Positions 34,230 through 49,900 of a stretch of 64,000 nucleotides of DNA are shown here, in pieces. Location: NCBI GenBank assembly GCA_963580455.1, contig OY756962.1:10930001-10994000 (forward strand), written 5' to 3'. The notes below the pieces were generated by a model that saw only the letters and a program-made list of their open reading frames with translations, searched no databases and was not told where the DNA came from. The stretch comes from Euonymus europaeus. Its lineage: Eukaryota; Streptophyta; Magnoliopsida; Celastrales; Celastraceae. The translations under genes and the position numbers were made by a program. Numbering within the stretch: the stretch's first letter is position 1; every line of letters starts with the position of its first letter.

Positions 34230-37200
34230 CTCGGTGTACACTTTTTATTGTTCTCCTATGTCAAATATTATGAGTATAAGCTTCCTAGATTATTTCGATG
34301 ACAAAAGACCAACTTTCTATGACAAATGGACAAACCCGTTAAAAGCTCCTCCACAGAGAGAGTTAAGCAACTTCGGAGCATCAAGGTTGCTCGGCGTACA
34401 CTTTTTACTGTTCTTCTATGTCAAATTTTACGAGTATAAGCTTCCAAGACTATTTCGATGCCAAAATACCAACTTTTTATCACAAATAGACAAAACCGTT
34501 AAAAGCTCATCCATAGAGAGAGTTGAGCAACTTCGGACCATCATAGTTTCTCGTTGTACACTTTTTATTGTTCTCCTATGTCAAATTTTATGAGTAGAAG
34601 CTTCAAAGATTATTTCGATTCCAAAAACACCAACTTTCTATGACAAATCGACAAAACCGTTAAAAGCTCCCCCATAGAAAGAGTTGATCAACTTCGGACC
34701 ATCAAAGTTGCTCGGCGTACACTATTTACTGTTCTTCTATGTCAAATTTTACGAGTATAAGCTTGCTAGATTATTTCGATGCCAAAACTCCAACTTTCTA
34801 TGACAAATGAACAAAACCGTTAAAAGATCCTCCATAGAGAGAGTTGAGCAACTTCGAACCATCAAAGTTGCTCGGCGTACACTATTTACTATTCTTCTAT
34901 GTCAAATTTTACGGGAATAAGCCTTCAAGACTATTTCGATGCCAAAACACCAACTTTTTATCACAAATGGACAAAACCGTTAAAAGCTCTTCCATAGAGA
35001 GAGTTGAGCGACTTCGGACCATCAAAGTTGCTCGCTGTACACTTTTTATTGTTCTTCTATGTCAAATTTTATGAGTATAAGCTTCCTAGATTATTTCGAT
35101 TCCAAATCACCAACTTTCTATGAAAAATGGACAAAACCGTTAAAAGCTCCTCCATAGAGAGAGTTCAGCAACTTCGGACCATCAAAGTTGCTCAGGATAC
35201 ACTTTTTATTGTTCATCTAGGTCAAATTTTACGAGTATAAGCTTCCTAGATTATTTCGATGCGAAAACACCATCTTTCTAAGACAAATGGACAAAACCGT
35301 TAAAAGCTCCTCCATAGAGAGAGTTGAGCAACTTCGGACCATCAAAGTTGCTCGATGTACACGTTTTATTGTTCTTCTATGTCAAATTTTATGAGTATAA
35401 GCTTCCTAGATTATTTCGATGCCAAAACACCAACTTTCTATGACAAATGGACAAAACCGTTAAATGCTCCTCCATAGAGAGAATTGAGCAACTTCAGACC
35501 ATCAAAGTTACTCGGCGTAAACTTTTTACTATTATTCTATGTCAAATTTTACGAGTATAAGCTTGCGAGATTATTTTGATGCCAAAACACCAACATTCGA
35601 TGACAAATCGACAAAATCGTTAAAAGATCCTCCATAGAGAGAGTTGAGCTACTTGGGACCGTGAAAGTTGCTCGGGATACACTTTTTATTGTTCTTCTAT
35701 GTCAAATTTCACGAGTATAAGCTTCCTAGATTATTTCGATGCAAAAACATCAACTTTCTATGAAAAATTGACAAAACCATTTAAAGCTCCTCCAAAGAGG
35801 GAATTGAGCAACTTCGGACCATCAAAGTTGATAGGTGTACATTTTTTATTGTTATTCTATGTCAAATTTTATGAGTATAAGCTTCCAAGATTATTTCGAT
35901 TCGAAATCACCAACTTTCTATGACAAATGGACAAAACCGTTAAAAGCTCCTCTATAGAAAGAGTGGAGCAACTTCGTTCCATCGAAGTTGCTCGATGTAT
36001 ACTTTTTATTGTTCTTCTATGTAAAATTTTATGAGTATAAGCTTCCGAGATTATTTCGATGCCAAAACAACAACTTTCTACAACAAATAGACAAAACCGT
36101 TAAAAGCTCCTCCATAGAGAGAGTTGAGCAACTTCGGACCATCAAAGTTGCTCGCTGTACACTTTTTATTGTTCTTCTATGTCAAATTTTATGAGTATAA
36201 GCTTCCTAGATTATTTCGATGCCAAAACACCAACTTTCTATGACAAATGGACAAAACCGTTAAATGCTCCTCCATAGAGAGAATTGAGCAACTTCGGATC
36301 ATCAAAGTTACTCGGCGTAAACTTTTTACTATTCTTCTATGTCAAATTTTACGAGTATAAGCTTGCGAGATTATTTTGATGCCAAAACACCAACATTCTA
36401 TGACAAATCGACAAAATCGTTAAAAGATCCTCCATAGAAAGAGTTGAGCTACTTGGGACCATCAAAGTTGCTCGGGATACACTTCTTATTGTTCTTCTAT
36501 GTCAAATTTCACGAGTATAAGCTTCCTAGATTATTTCGATGCAAAAACATCAACTTTCTATGACAAATTGACAAAATCATTTAAATCTCCTCCAAAGAGG
36601 GAATTGAGCAACTTCAGACCATGAAAGTTGATAGGTGTACATTTTTTATTGTTATTCTATGTCAAATTTTACGATTATAAGCTTCTTAGATTATTTCGAT
36701 GCCAAAACACCAACTTTCTTTGACAAATGGACAAAACTGTTAAAAGCTCTTCCATCGAGAGAGTTGAGCAACTTCGGACAACCAAAGTTGCTCGGTGTAC
36801 ACTTTTTATTCTTCTTCTAATTGAAATTTTACGAGTATAAGCTTGCTAGATTATTTCGATGCCAAAACACCAAATTTCTAAGACAAATGGACAAAACTTT
36901 TAAAAGCTCCCCCATAGAGAGAGTTGAGCATGTTCAGACCACCAAAGTTTCTCGGCATACACTTTTTATTATTCTTCTATATCAAATTTTATGAGTATAA
37001 GCTTCCTAGATTATTTCGATGCCAAAACACCAACTTTCTATGACAAAGGGACAAAACCGTTAAAAGAGCCTCCATAGAGAGAGTTGAGCAACTTCGGACA
37101 ATCAAAGTTGCTCGGCGTACACTATTTACCATTCATCTATGTCAAATTTTACGAGTATAAGCTTTTTAGATTATTTCGATGCCAAAACACCAACTTTCTA

Positions 37201-40200
37201 TCACAAAGTGAGAAAACTGTTAAAAGCTCCTCCATAGAGAGAGTTGAGCAACTTCGGACGATCATAGTTTCTCGGCGTACACCTTATATTGTTCTCCTAT
37301 GTCAAATATTATGAGAATAAGCTTCCTAGATTATTTCGATGCCAAAAGACCAACTTTCTATGACAAATGGACAAACCCGTTAAAAGCTCCTCCACAGAGA
37401 GAGTTAAGAAACTTCGGAGCATCAAGGTTGCTCGGCGTACACTTTTTACTGTTCTTCTATGTCAAATTTTACGAGTATAAGCTTCCAAGACTATTTCGAT
37501 GCCAAAATACCAATTTTTTATCACAAATAGACAAATCCGTTAAAAGCTCATCCATAGAGAGAGTTGAGCAACTTCGGACCATCATAGTTTCTCGGTGTAC
37601 ACTTTTTACTGTTCTCCTATGTCAAATTTTATGAGTAGAAGCTTCAAAGATTATTTCGATTCCAAAAATACCAACTTTCTATGACAAATTGACAAAACCG
37701 TTAAAAGCTCCCCCATAGAAAGAGTTGATCAACTTTGGACCATCAAAGTTGCTCGGCGTACACTATTTACTGTTCTTCTATGTCAAATTTTACGAGTATA
37801 AGCTTGCTAGATTATTTCGATGCCAAAACACCAACTTTCTATGACAAATGGACAAAACCGTTAAAAGATCCTCCATAGAGAGAGTTGAGCAACTTCGAAC
37901 CATCAAAGTTGCTCGGCGTACACTATTTACTATTCTTCTATGTCAAATTTTACGGGAATAAGCCTTCAAGACTATTTCGATGCCAAAACACCAACTTTTT
38001 ATCACAAATGGACAAAAACGTTAAAAGCTCTTCCATAGAGAGAGTTGAGCGACTTCGGACCATCAAAGTTGCTCGGTGTACACTTTTTATTGTTCTTCTA
38101 TGTCAAATTTTATGAGTATAAGCTTCCTAGATTATTTCGATTCCAAATCACCAACTTTCTATGAAAAATGGACAAAACCGTTAAAAGCTCCTCCATAGAG
38201 AGAGTTCAGCAACTTCGGACCATCAAAGTTGCTCGGGATACACTTTTTATTGTTCTTCTAGGTCAAATTTTACGAGTATAGGCTTCCTAGATTATTTCGA
38301 TGCGAAAACACCATCTTTCTAAGACAAATGGACAAAACCGTTAAAAGCTCCTCCATAGAGAGAGTTGAGCAACTTCGGACCATCAAAGTTGCTCGATGTA
38401 CACATTTTATTGTTCTTCTATGTCAAATTTTATGAGTATAAGCTTCCTAGATTATTTCGATGCCAAAACACCAACTTTCTATGACAAAAGGACAAAACCG
38501 TTAAATGCTCCTCCATAGAGAGAATTGAGCAACTTCGAACCATCAAAGTTACTCGGCGTAAACTTTTTACTATTATTCTATGTCAAATTTTACGAGTATA
38601 AGCTTGCGAGATTATTTTGATGCCAAAACACCAACATTCTATGACAAATCGACAAAATCGTTAAAAGATCCTCCATAGAGAGAGTTGAGCTACTTGGGAC
38701 CATGAAAGTTGCTCGGGATACACTTTTTATTGTTCTTCTATGTCAAATTTCACGAGTATAAGCTTCCTAGATTATTTCGATGCAAAAACATCAACTTTCT
38801 ATGACAAATTAACAAAACCATTTAAAGCTCCTCCGAAGAGGGAATTGAGCAACTTCGGACCATGAAAGTTGATAGGTGTACATTTTTTATTGTTATTCTA
38901 TGTCAAATTTTATGAGTATAAGCTTCCAAGATTATTTCGATTCGAAATCACCAACTTTCTATGACAAATGGACAAAACCGTTAAAAGCTCCTCCATAGAA
39001 AGAGTTGAGCAACTTCGTTCCATCGAAGTTGCTCGATGTATACTTTTTATTGTTCTTCTATGTCAACTTTTATGAGTATAAGCTTCCGAGATTATTTCGA
39101 TGCCAAAACAACAACTTTCTACAACAAATAGACAAAACCGTTAAAAGCTCCTCCATAGAGAGAGTTGAGCAACTTCGGACCATCAAAGTTGCTCGCTGTA
39201 CACTTTTTATTGTTCTTCTATGTCAAATTTTATGAGTATAAGCTTCCTAGATTATTTCGATGCCAAAACACCAACTTTCTATGACAAATGGACAAAATCG
39301 TTAAATGCTCCTCCATAGAGAGAATTGAGCAACTTCGGATCATCAAAGTTACTCGGCGTAAACTTTTTACTATTCGTCTATGTCAAATTTTACGAGTATA
39401 AGCTTGCGAGATTATTTTGATGCCAAAACACCAACATTCTATGAAAAATCGACAAAATCGTTAAAAGATCCTACATAGAGAGAGTTGAGCTACTTGGGAC
39501 CATCAAAGTTGCTCGGGATACACTTTTTATTGTTCTTCTTTGTCAAATTTCACGAGTATAAGCTTCCTAGATTATTTCGATGCAAAAACATCAACTTTCT
39601 ATGACAAATTGACAAAATCATTTAAAGCTCCTCCAAAGAGGGAATTGAGCAACTTCAGACCATGAAAGTTGATAGGTGTACATTTTTTATTGTCATTCTA
39701 TGTCAAATTTTATGATTATAAGCTTCTTAGATTATTTCGATGCCAAAACACCAACTTTCTTTGACAAATGGACAAAACTGTTAAAAGCTCTTCCATCGAG
39801 AGAGTTGAGCAACTTCGGACAACCAAAGTTGCTCGGTGTACACTTTTTATTCTTCTTCTAATTAAAATTTTACGAGTATAAGCTTGCTAGATTATTTCGA
39901 TGCCAAAACACCAAATTTCTATGACAAATGGGCAAAACTTTTAAAAGCTCCCCCATAGAGAGAGTTGAGCATGTTCAGACCACCAAAGTTTCTCGGCATA
40001 CACTTTTTATTATTCTTCTATATCAAATTTTACGAGTATAAGCTTCCTAGATTATTTTGATGCCAAAACACCAACTTTCTATGACAAATGGACAAAACCG
40101 TTAAAAGAGCCTCCATAGAGAGAGTTGAGCAACTTCGGACAACCAAAGTTGCTCGGCGTACACTATTTACCATTCCTCTATGTCAAATTTTACGAGTATA

Positions 40201-43200
40201 AGCTTTTTAGATTATTTCGATGCCAAAACACCAACTTTCTATCACAAAGTGAGAAAACTGTTAAAAGCTCCTCCATAGAGAGAGTTGAGCAACTTCGGAC
40301 GATCATAGTTTCTCGGCATACACCTTATATTGTTCTCCTATGTCAAATATTATGAGAATAAGCTTCCTAGATTATTTCGATGCCAAAAGACCAACTTTCT
40401 ATGACAAATGGACAAACCCGTTAAAAGCTCCTCCACAGAGAGAGTTAAGAAACTTCGGAGCATCAAGGTTGCTCGGCGTACACTTTTTACTGTTCTTCTA
40501 TGTCAAATTTTACGAGTATAAGCTTCCAAGACTATTTCGATGCCAAAATACCAACTTTTTATCACAAATAGACAAAACCGTTAAAAGATCATCCATAGAG
40601 AGAGTTGAGCAACTTCGGACCATCATAGTTTCTCGGTGTACACTTTTTATTGTTCTCCTATGTCAAATTTTATGATTAGAAGCTTCAAAGATTATTTCGA
40701 TTCCAAAAACACCAACTTTCTATGACAAATTGACAAAACCGTTAAAAGCTCCCCCATAGAAAGAGTTCATCAACTTCGGACCATCAAAGTTGCTCGGCGT
40801 ACACTATTTACTGTTCTTCTATGTCAAATTTTACGAGTATAAGCTTGCTAGATTATTTCGATGCCAAAACACCAACTTTCTATGACAAATGGACAAAACC
40901 GTTAAAAGATCCTCCATAGAGAGAGTTGAGCAACTTCGAACCATCAAAGTTGCTCGGCGTACACAATTTACTATTCTTCTATGTGAAATTTTACGGGAAT
41001 AAGCCTTCAAGACTATTTCGATGCCAAAACACCAACTTTTTATCACAAATGGACAAAACCGTTAAAAGCTCTTCCATAGAGAGAGTTGAGCGACTTCGGA
41101 CCATCAAAGTTGCTCGGTGTACACTTTTTATTGTTCTTCTATGTCAAATTTTATGAGTATAAGCTTCCTAGATTATTTCGATTCCAAATCACCAACTTTC
41201 TATGAAAAATGGACAAAACCGTTAAAAGCTCCTCCATAGAGAGAGTTCAGCAACTTCGGACCATCAACGTTGCTCGGGATACACTTTTGATTGTTCTTCT
41301 AGGTCAAATTTTACGAGTATAGGCTTCCTAGATTATTTCGATGCGAAAACACCATCTTTCTAAGAAAAATGGACAAAACCGTTAAAAGCTCCTCCATAGA
41401 GAGAGTTGAGCAACTTCAGACCATCAAAGTTGCTCGATGTACACATTTTATTGTTCTTCTATGTGAAATTTTATGAGTATAAGCTTCCTAGATTATTTCG
41501 ATGCCAAAACACCAACTTTCTATGACAAATGGACAAAACCGTTAAATGCTCCTCCATAGAGAGAATTGAGCAACTTCGAACCATCAAAGTTACTCGGCGT
41601 AAACTTTTTACTATTATTCTATGTCAAATTTTACGAGTATAAGCTTGCGAGATTATATTGATGCCAAAACACCAACATTTTATGACAAATCGACAAAATC
41701 GTTAAAAGATCCTCCATAGAGAGAGTTGAGCTACTTGGGACCATGAAAGTTGCTCGGGATACACTTTTTATTGTTCTTATATGTCAAATTTCACGAGTAT
41801 AAGCTTCCTAGATTATTTCGATGCAAAAACATCAACTTTCTATGACAAATTGACAAAACCATTTAAAGCTCCTCCGAAGAGGGAATTGAGCAACTTCGGA
41901 CCATGAAAGTTGATAGGTGTACATTTTTTATTGTTATTCTATGTCAAATTTTATGAGTATAAGCTTCCAAGATTATTTCGATTCGAAATCACCAACTTTC
42001 TATGACAAATGGACAAAACCGTTAAAAGCTCCTCCATAGAAAGAGTTGAGCAACTTCGTTCCATCGAAGTTGCTCGATGTATACTTTTTATTGTTCTTCT
42101 ATGTCAAATTTTATGAGTATAAGCTTCCGAGATTATTTCGATGCCAAAACAACAACTTTCTACAACAAATAGACAAAACCGTTAAAAGCTCCTCCATAGA
42201 GAGAGTTGAGCAACTTCGGACCATTAAAGTTGCTCGCTGTACACTTTTTATTGTTCTTCTATGTCAAATTTTATGAGTATAGCTTCCTAGATTATTTCGA
42301 TGCCAAAACACCAACTTTCTATGACAAATGGACAAAACCGTTAAATGCTCCTCCATAGAGAGAATTGAGCAACTTCGGATCATCAAAGTTACTCGGCGTA
42401 AACTTTTTACTATTATTCTATGTCAAATTTTACGAGTATAAGCTTGCGAGATTATTTTGATGCCAAAACACCAACATTCTATGACAAATCGACAAAATCG
42501 TTAAAAGATCCTACATAGAGAGAGTTGAGCTACTTGGGACCATCAAAGTTGCTCGGGATACACTTTTTATTGTTCTTCTATGTCAAATTTCAAGAGTATA
42601 AGCTTCCTAGATTATTTCGATGCAAAAACGTCAACTTTCTATGAAAAATTGACAAAACCATTTAAAGCACATCCAAAGAGGGAATTGAGCAACTTTGGAC
42701 CACGAAAGTTGATAGGTGTACATTTTTATTGTTATTCTATGTCAAATTTTATGAGTATAAGCTTCCAAGATTATTTCGATTCGAAATCACCAACTTTCTA
42801 TGACAAATGCACAAAACCGTTAAAAGCTCCTCCATAGAAAGAGTTGAGCAACTGCGTTCCATCGAAGTTGCTCGATGTATACTTTTTATTGTTCCTCTAT
42901 GTCAAATTTTATGAGTATAAGCTTCCGAGATTATTTCGATGCCAAAACAACAACTTTCTACAACAAATAGACAAAACCGTTAAAAGCTCCTCCATAGAGA
43001 GAGTTGAGCAACATCGGACCATCAAAGTTGCTCGCTGTATACTTTTTATTGTTCTTCTATGTCAAATTTTATGAGTATAAGCTTCCTAGATTATTTCGAT
43101 GCCAAAACACCAACTTTCTATGACAAATGGACAAAATCGTTAAATGCTCCTCCAAAGAGGGAATTGAGCATCTTCCGACCATGAAAGTTGATAGGTGTAC

Positions 43201-43800
43201 ATTTTTTATTGTTATTCTATGTCAAATTTTACGATTATAAGCTTCTTAGATTATTTCGATGCCAAAACACCAACTTTCTTTGACAAATGGACAAAACTGT
43301 TAAAAGCCCTTCCATCGAGAGAGTTGAGCAACTTCGGACAACCAAAGTTGCTCGGTGTACACTTTTTATTTTTCTTCTAATTGAACTTTACGAGTATAAG
43401 CTTGCTAGATTATTTCGATGCCAAAACACCAAATTTCTATGACAAATGGGCAAAACTTTTAAAAGCTCCCCCATAGAGAGAGTTGAGCATGTTCAGACCA
43501 CCAAAGTTTCTCGGCATACACTTTTTATTATTCTTCTATATCAAATTTTATGAGTATAAGCTTCCTAGATTATTTCGATGCCAAAACACCAACTTTCTAT
43601 GACAAATGGACAAAACCGTTAAAAGAGCCTCCATAGAGAGAGTTGAGCAACTTCGGACAATCAAAGTTGCTCGGCGTACACTATTTACCATTCTTCTATG
43701 TCAAATTTTACGAGCATAAGCTTTTTAGATTATTTCGATGCCAAAACACCAACTTTCTATCACAAAGTGAGAAAACTGTTAAAAGCTCCTCCATAGAGAA
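34230..43800 (+). repeat. Higher-order repeat of 3041 bp (19 monomers), three copies
   Basis: Matching positions recur every 3041 bp: 34844, 37885, 40926; 36635, 39676; 37084, 40125; 37299, 40340; 39005, 42046. Copies run about 34.23-37.27, 37.27-40.31 and 40.31-43.80 kb and are nearly identical. The third copy is rearranged: a stretch of about five monomers (containing the CGAAGTTGCTCGATGTATAC monomer at 42046) is repeated at 42844, and about two monomers are missing before 43195, which shifts later matches by 478 bp. The array ends at a truncated monomer at 43808, where GTTGAG is joined to TATAAGCTTCC. Confidence 0.93.
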
Positions 43801-43969
43801 AGTTGAGTATAAGCTTCCATGATTATTTGGATTTTAAAACACTAACTTTCTATGACAAATATACGAAACCGTTAAAAGCTCCTCCATAAAGAGAGTTGAG
43901 CAACCTCGGACCATCAAGGTTGCTCGGCGTACACTTTTTACTGTTATTCTATGTAAAATTTTACGAGTA
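43801..43969 (+). repeat. Junction monomers between the two higher-order arrays
   Basis: One monomer lacks its middle (GTTGAG joined to TATAAGCTTCC at 43808). It is followed by a TTCCATGATTATTTGGATTTT-type monomer that belongs to neither neighbouring repeat unit. Confidence 0.75.
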
Positions 43970-46900
43970 TAAGCTTCCAAGATTATTTCGATGCCAAAAC
44001 ACCAACTTTTTATTACAAATGGACAAAACCGTTAATAGCTCCTCCATAGAGAGAGTTGAGCAACTTCGGACCACCATAGTTGCTCGGTGTACACTTTTAT
44101 TTTTCTTCTATGTCAAATATTATGAGTATGAGCTTCCTAGATTATTTCGATGCCAAAAGACCAACTTTCTATGACAAATAGACAAAATCGCTAAAAGCTC
44201 TTCCATAGACAGAGTTGAGCAAGATTGGACCATAAAAGTTGTTCGACGTACACTTTTTACGATTCTTCTATGTCAAATTGTACGAGTATAAACTTCCTAG
44301 ATTATTTCGATAACAGAACATCAACTTTGTATGACAAATGGACAAAACAGTTAAAACCTCCTCCATAGAGAGAGTTGAGCAACATCGGACCATCAAAGTT
44401 CCTCGGCGTACACTTTTTACTCTTCTTCTATGTAAAATTTTACGAGTATAAGCTTCCAAGATTATTTCGATTCCAAATCACCAACTTTGTATGACAAACG
44501 GACAAAACCGTTAAAAGCTCCTCCATAGAGAGAGTTGAGTAACTTTGGACTATCAAAGTTGCTCGATGTACACTTTTTATTGTTCTTTTATGTCAAATTT
44601 TATGAGTACAAGCTTCCTAGATTATTTCGATGCCAAAATATGAACTTTCTACGACAAATGGACAAAACCGTTAAAAGCTCCTCCATAGAAAGAGTTGAGC
44701 AACTTCGGACCATCAAAGTTGCCCGATGTACACTTTTTATTGTTCTTCTATGTCAAATTTTATGAGTACAAGCTTCCTAGATTATTTCGATGCCAAAATA
44801 TGAACTTTCTAAGACAAATGGACAAAACCGTTAAATGCTCCTCCATAGAGAGAATTGAGCAACTTCAGACCATCAAAGTTGCTCGACGTAAACTTTTTAC
44901 AAATTTTCTATGTCAAATTTTACGAGTATAAGCTTGCGAGATTATTTCGATGCCAAAACACCAACTTTCTATGACAAATAGACAAAATCGCTAAAAGCTC
45001 TTCCATAGACAGAGTTGAGCAAGATTGGACCATAAAAGTTGTTCGACGTACACTTTTTACGATTCTTCTATGTCAAATTTTACGAGTATAAACTTCCTAG
45101 ATTATTTCGATAACAAAACATCAACTTTGTATGACAAATGGACAAAACAGCTAAAAGCTCCTCCATAGAGAGAGTTGAGCAACATCGGACCATCAAAGTT
45201 CCTCGGCGTACACTTTTTACTCTTCTTCTATGTAAAATTTTACGAGTATAAGCTTCCAAGATTATTTCGATTCCAAATCACCAACTTTGTATGACAAACG
45301 GACAAAACCGTTAAAAGCTCCTCCATAGAGAGAGTTGAGTAACTTCGGACTATCAAAGTTGCTCGATGTAAACTTTTTATTGTTCTTCTATTTCAAATTT
45401 TATGAGTACAGGCTTCCTAGATTATTTCGATGCCAAAATATGAACTTTCTACGACAAATGGACAAAACCGTTAAAAGCTCCTCCATAGAGAGAGTTGAGC
45501 AACTTCGGACCATCAAAGTTGCCCGGTGTACACTTTTTATTGTTCTTCTATGTCAAATTTTATAAGTATAAGCTTCCTAGATTATTTCGATGCTAAAACA
45601 CCAACTTTCTATGACAAATGGACAAAACCGTTAAATGCTCCACCATAGAGAGAATTGAGCAACTTCAGACCATCAAAGTTGCTCGACGTAAACTTTTTAC
45701 TATTTTTCTATGTCAAATTTTACGAGTATAAACTTGCGAGATTATTTCGATGCCAAAACACCAACTTTCTATGACAAATGGACAAAACCGTTAAAAGCTC
45801 CTCCATAAAGAGAGTTGAGCAACTTCGAACCATCAATGTTGCTCGGCGTACACTTTTTACTATTCTTCTATGTCAAATTTTATGAGTATAAGCTTGCCCG
45901 ATTATTTCGATGCCAAAACACCAACATTCTATGACAAATCGACAAAACCGTTAAAAGATCATACATAGAGAGAGTTCAGCAACATCGGACCATCAAAGTT
46001 GCTCGGGATACATTTTTATTGTTCTTCTATGTCAAATTTTACGAGTATAAGCTTCCTAGAGTATTTCGATGCTTAAACATCAACTTTCTATGACAAATGG
46101 ACAAAACCGTTTAAAGCTCCTCCATAGAGAGAATTGAGCAACTTCAGACCATCAAAGTTGTTCGGTGTACACTTTTTATTGTTATTCTATGTCAAATTTT
46201 TTTGAGTATAAGCTTCCTAGATTATTTCAATTCCAAATCTCCAACTTTCTATGACAAATGGGCAAAACCGTTAAAAGCTCCACCATAGAGAGAGTTGAGC
46301 AACTTCGGACCATCAAAGTTGCTCGATGTACACTTTTTATTGTTCTTCTATGTCAAATTTTATGAGTATAATCTTTCTAGATTATTTCGATGCCAAAATA
46401 TCAACTTTCTACGACAAATGGACAAAACCGTTAAAAGCTCCTCCATAGAGAGAGTTGAGCAACTTCGGACCATCAGAGTTGCTCGGTGTACACTTATTAT
46501 TGTTCTTCTATGTCAAATTTTATGAGTATAAGCTTCCAAGATTATTTCGATGCCAAAACACCAACTTTTTATTACAAATGGACAAAACCGTTAATAGCTC
46601 CTCCATAGAGAGAGTTGAGCAACTTCGGACCACCATAGTTGCTCGGTGTACACTTTTATTCTTCTTCTATGTCAAATATTATGAGTATGAGCTTGCTAGA
46701 TTATTTCGATGCCAAAAGACCAACTTTCTATGACAAATAGACAAAATCGCTAAAAGCTCTTCCATAGACAGAGTTGAGCAAGATTGGACCATAAAAGTTG
46801 TTCGACGTACACTTTTTACGATTCTTCTATGTCAAATTGTACGAGTATAAACTTCCTAGATTATTTCGATAACAGAACATCAACTTTGTATGACAAATGG

Positions 46901-49900
46901 ACAAAACAGTTAAAACCTCCTCCATAGAGAGAGTTGAGCAACATCGGACCATCAAAGTTCCTCGGCGTACACTTTTTACTCTTCTTCTATGTAAAATTTT
47001 ACGAGTATAAGCTTCCAAGATTATTTCGATTCCAAATCACCAACTTTGTATGACAAACGGACAAAACCGTTAAAAGCTCCTCCATAGAGAGAGTTGAGTA
47101 ACTTTGGACTATCAAAGTTGCTCGATGTACACTTTTTATTGTTCTTTTATGTCAAATTTTATGAGTACAAGCTTCCTAGATTATTTCGATGCCAAAATAT
47201 GAACTTTCTACGACAAATGGACAAAACCGTTAAAAGCTCCTCCATAGAAAGAGTTGAGCAACTTCGGACCATCAAAGTTGCCCGATATACACTTTTTATT
47301 GTTCTTCTATGTCAAATTTTATGAGTACAAGCTTCCTAGATTATTTCGATGCCAAAATATGAACTTTCTAAGACAAATGGACAAAACCGTTAAATGCTCC
47401 TCCATAGAGAGAATTGAGCAACTTCAGACCATCAAAGTTGCTCGACGTAAACTTTTTACAATTTTTCTATGTCAAATTTTACGAGTATAAGCTTGCGAGA
47501 TTATTTCGACGCCAAAACACCAACTTTCTATGACAAATAGACAAAATCGCTAAAAGCTCTTCCATAGACAGAGTTGAGCAAGATTGGACCATAAAAGTTG
47601 TTCGACGTACACTTTTTACGATTCTTCTATGTCAAATTTTACGAGTATAAACTTCCTAGATTATTTCGATAACCAAACATCAACTTTGTATGACAAATGG
47701 ACAAAACAGCTAAAAGCTCCTCCATAGAGAGAGTTGAGCAACATCGGACCATCAAAGTTCCTCGGCGTACACTTTTTACTCTTCTTCTATGTAAAATTTT
47801 ACGAGTATAAGCTTCCAAGATTATTTCGATTCCAAATCACCAACTTTGTATGACAAACGGACAAAACCGTTAAAAGCTCCTCCATAGAGAGAGTTGAGTA
47901 ACTTCGGACTATCAAAGTTGCTCGATGTAAACTTTTTATTGTTCTTCTATTTCAAATTTTATGAGTACAGGCTTCCTAGATTATTTCGATGCCAAAATAT
48001 GAACTTTCTACGACAAATGGACAAAACCGTTAAAAGCTCCTCCATAGAGAGAGTTGAGCAACTTCGGACCATCAAAGTTGCCCGGTGTACACTTTTTATT
48101 GTTCTTCTATGTCAAATTTTATAAGTATAAGCTTCCTAGATTATTTCGATGCTAAAACACCAACTTTCTATGACAAATGGACAAAACCGTTAAATGCTCC
48201 ACCATAGAGAGAATTGAGCAACTTCAGACCATCAAAGTTGCTCGACGTAAACTTTTTACTATTTTTCTATGTCAAATTTTACGAGTATAAACTTGCGAGA
48301 TTATTTCGATGCCAAAACACCAACTTTCTATGACAAATGGACAAAACCGTTAAAAGCTCCTCCATAAAGAGAGTTAGCAACTTCGAACCATCAATGTTGC
48401 TCGGCGTACACTTTTTACTATTCTTCTATGTCAAATTTTATGAGTATAAGCTTGCCCGATTATTTCGATGCCAAAACACCAACATTCTATGACAAATCGA
48501 CAAAACCGTTAAAAGATCATACATAGAGAGAGTTCAGCAACATCGGACCATCAAAGTTGCTCGGGATACATTTTTATTGTTCTTCTATGTCAAATTTTAC
48601 GAGTATAAGCTTCCTAGAGTATTTCGATGCTTAAACATCAACTTTCTATGACAAATGGACAAAACCGTTTAAAGCTCCTCCATAGAGAGAATTGAGCAAC
48701 TTCAGACCATCAAAGTTGTTCGGTGTACACTTTTTATTGTTATTCTATGTCAAATTTTTTTGAGTATAAGCTTCCTAGATTATTTCAATTCCAAATCTCC
48801 AACTTTCTATGACAAATGGGCAAAACCGTTAAAAGCTCCACCATAGAGAGAGTTGAGCAACTTCGGACAATCAAAGTTGCTCGATGTACACTTTTTATTG
48901 TTCTTCTATGTCAAATTTTATGAGTATAATCTTTCTAGATTATTTCGATGCCAAAATATCAACTTTCTACGACAAATGGACAAAACCGTTAAAAGCTCCT
49001 CCATAGAGAGAGTTGAGCAACTTCGGACCATCAGAGTTGCTCGGTGTACACTTATTATTGTTCTTCTATGTCAAATTTTATGAGTATAAGCTTCCAAGAT
49101 TATTTCGATGCCAAAACACCAACTTTTTATTACAAATGGACAAAACCGTTAATAGCTCCTCCATAGAGAGAGTTGAGCAACTTCGGACCACCATAGTTGC
49201 TCGGTGTACACTTTTATTCTTCTTCTATGTCAAATATTATGAGTATGAGCTTGCTAGATTATTTCGATGCCAAAAGACCAACTTTCTATGACAAATAGAC
49301 AAAATCGCTAAAAGCTCTTCCATAGACAGAGTTGAGCAAGATTGGACCATAAAAGTTGTTCGACGTACACTTTTTACGATTCTTCTATGTCAAATTGTAC
49401 GAGTATAAACTTCCTAGATTATTTCGATAACAGAACATCAACTTTGTATGACAAATGGACAAAACAGTTAAAACCTCCTCCATAGAGAGAGTTGAGCAAC
49501 ATCGGACCATCAAAGTTCCTCGGCGTACACTTTTTACTCTTCTTCTATGTAAAATTTTACGAGTATAAGCTTCCAAGATTATTTCGATTCCAAATCACCA
49601 ACTTTGTATGACAAACGGACAAAACCGTTAAAAGCTCCTCCATAGAGAGAGTTGAGTAACTTTGGACTATCAAAGTTGCTCGATGTACACTTTTTATTGT
49701 TCTTTTATGTCAAATTTTATGAGTACAAGCTTCCTAGATTATTTCGATTCTAAAATATGAACTTTCTACGACAAATGGACAAAACCGTTAAAAGCTCCTC
49801 CATAGAAAGAGTTGAGCAACTTCGGACCATCAAAGTTGCCCGATATACACTTTTTATTGTTCTTCTATGTCAAATTTTATGAGTACAAGCTTCCTAGATT

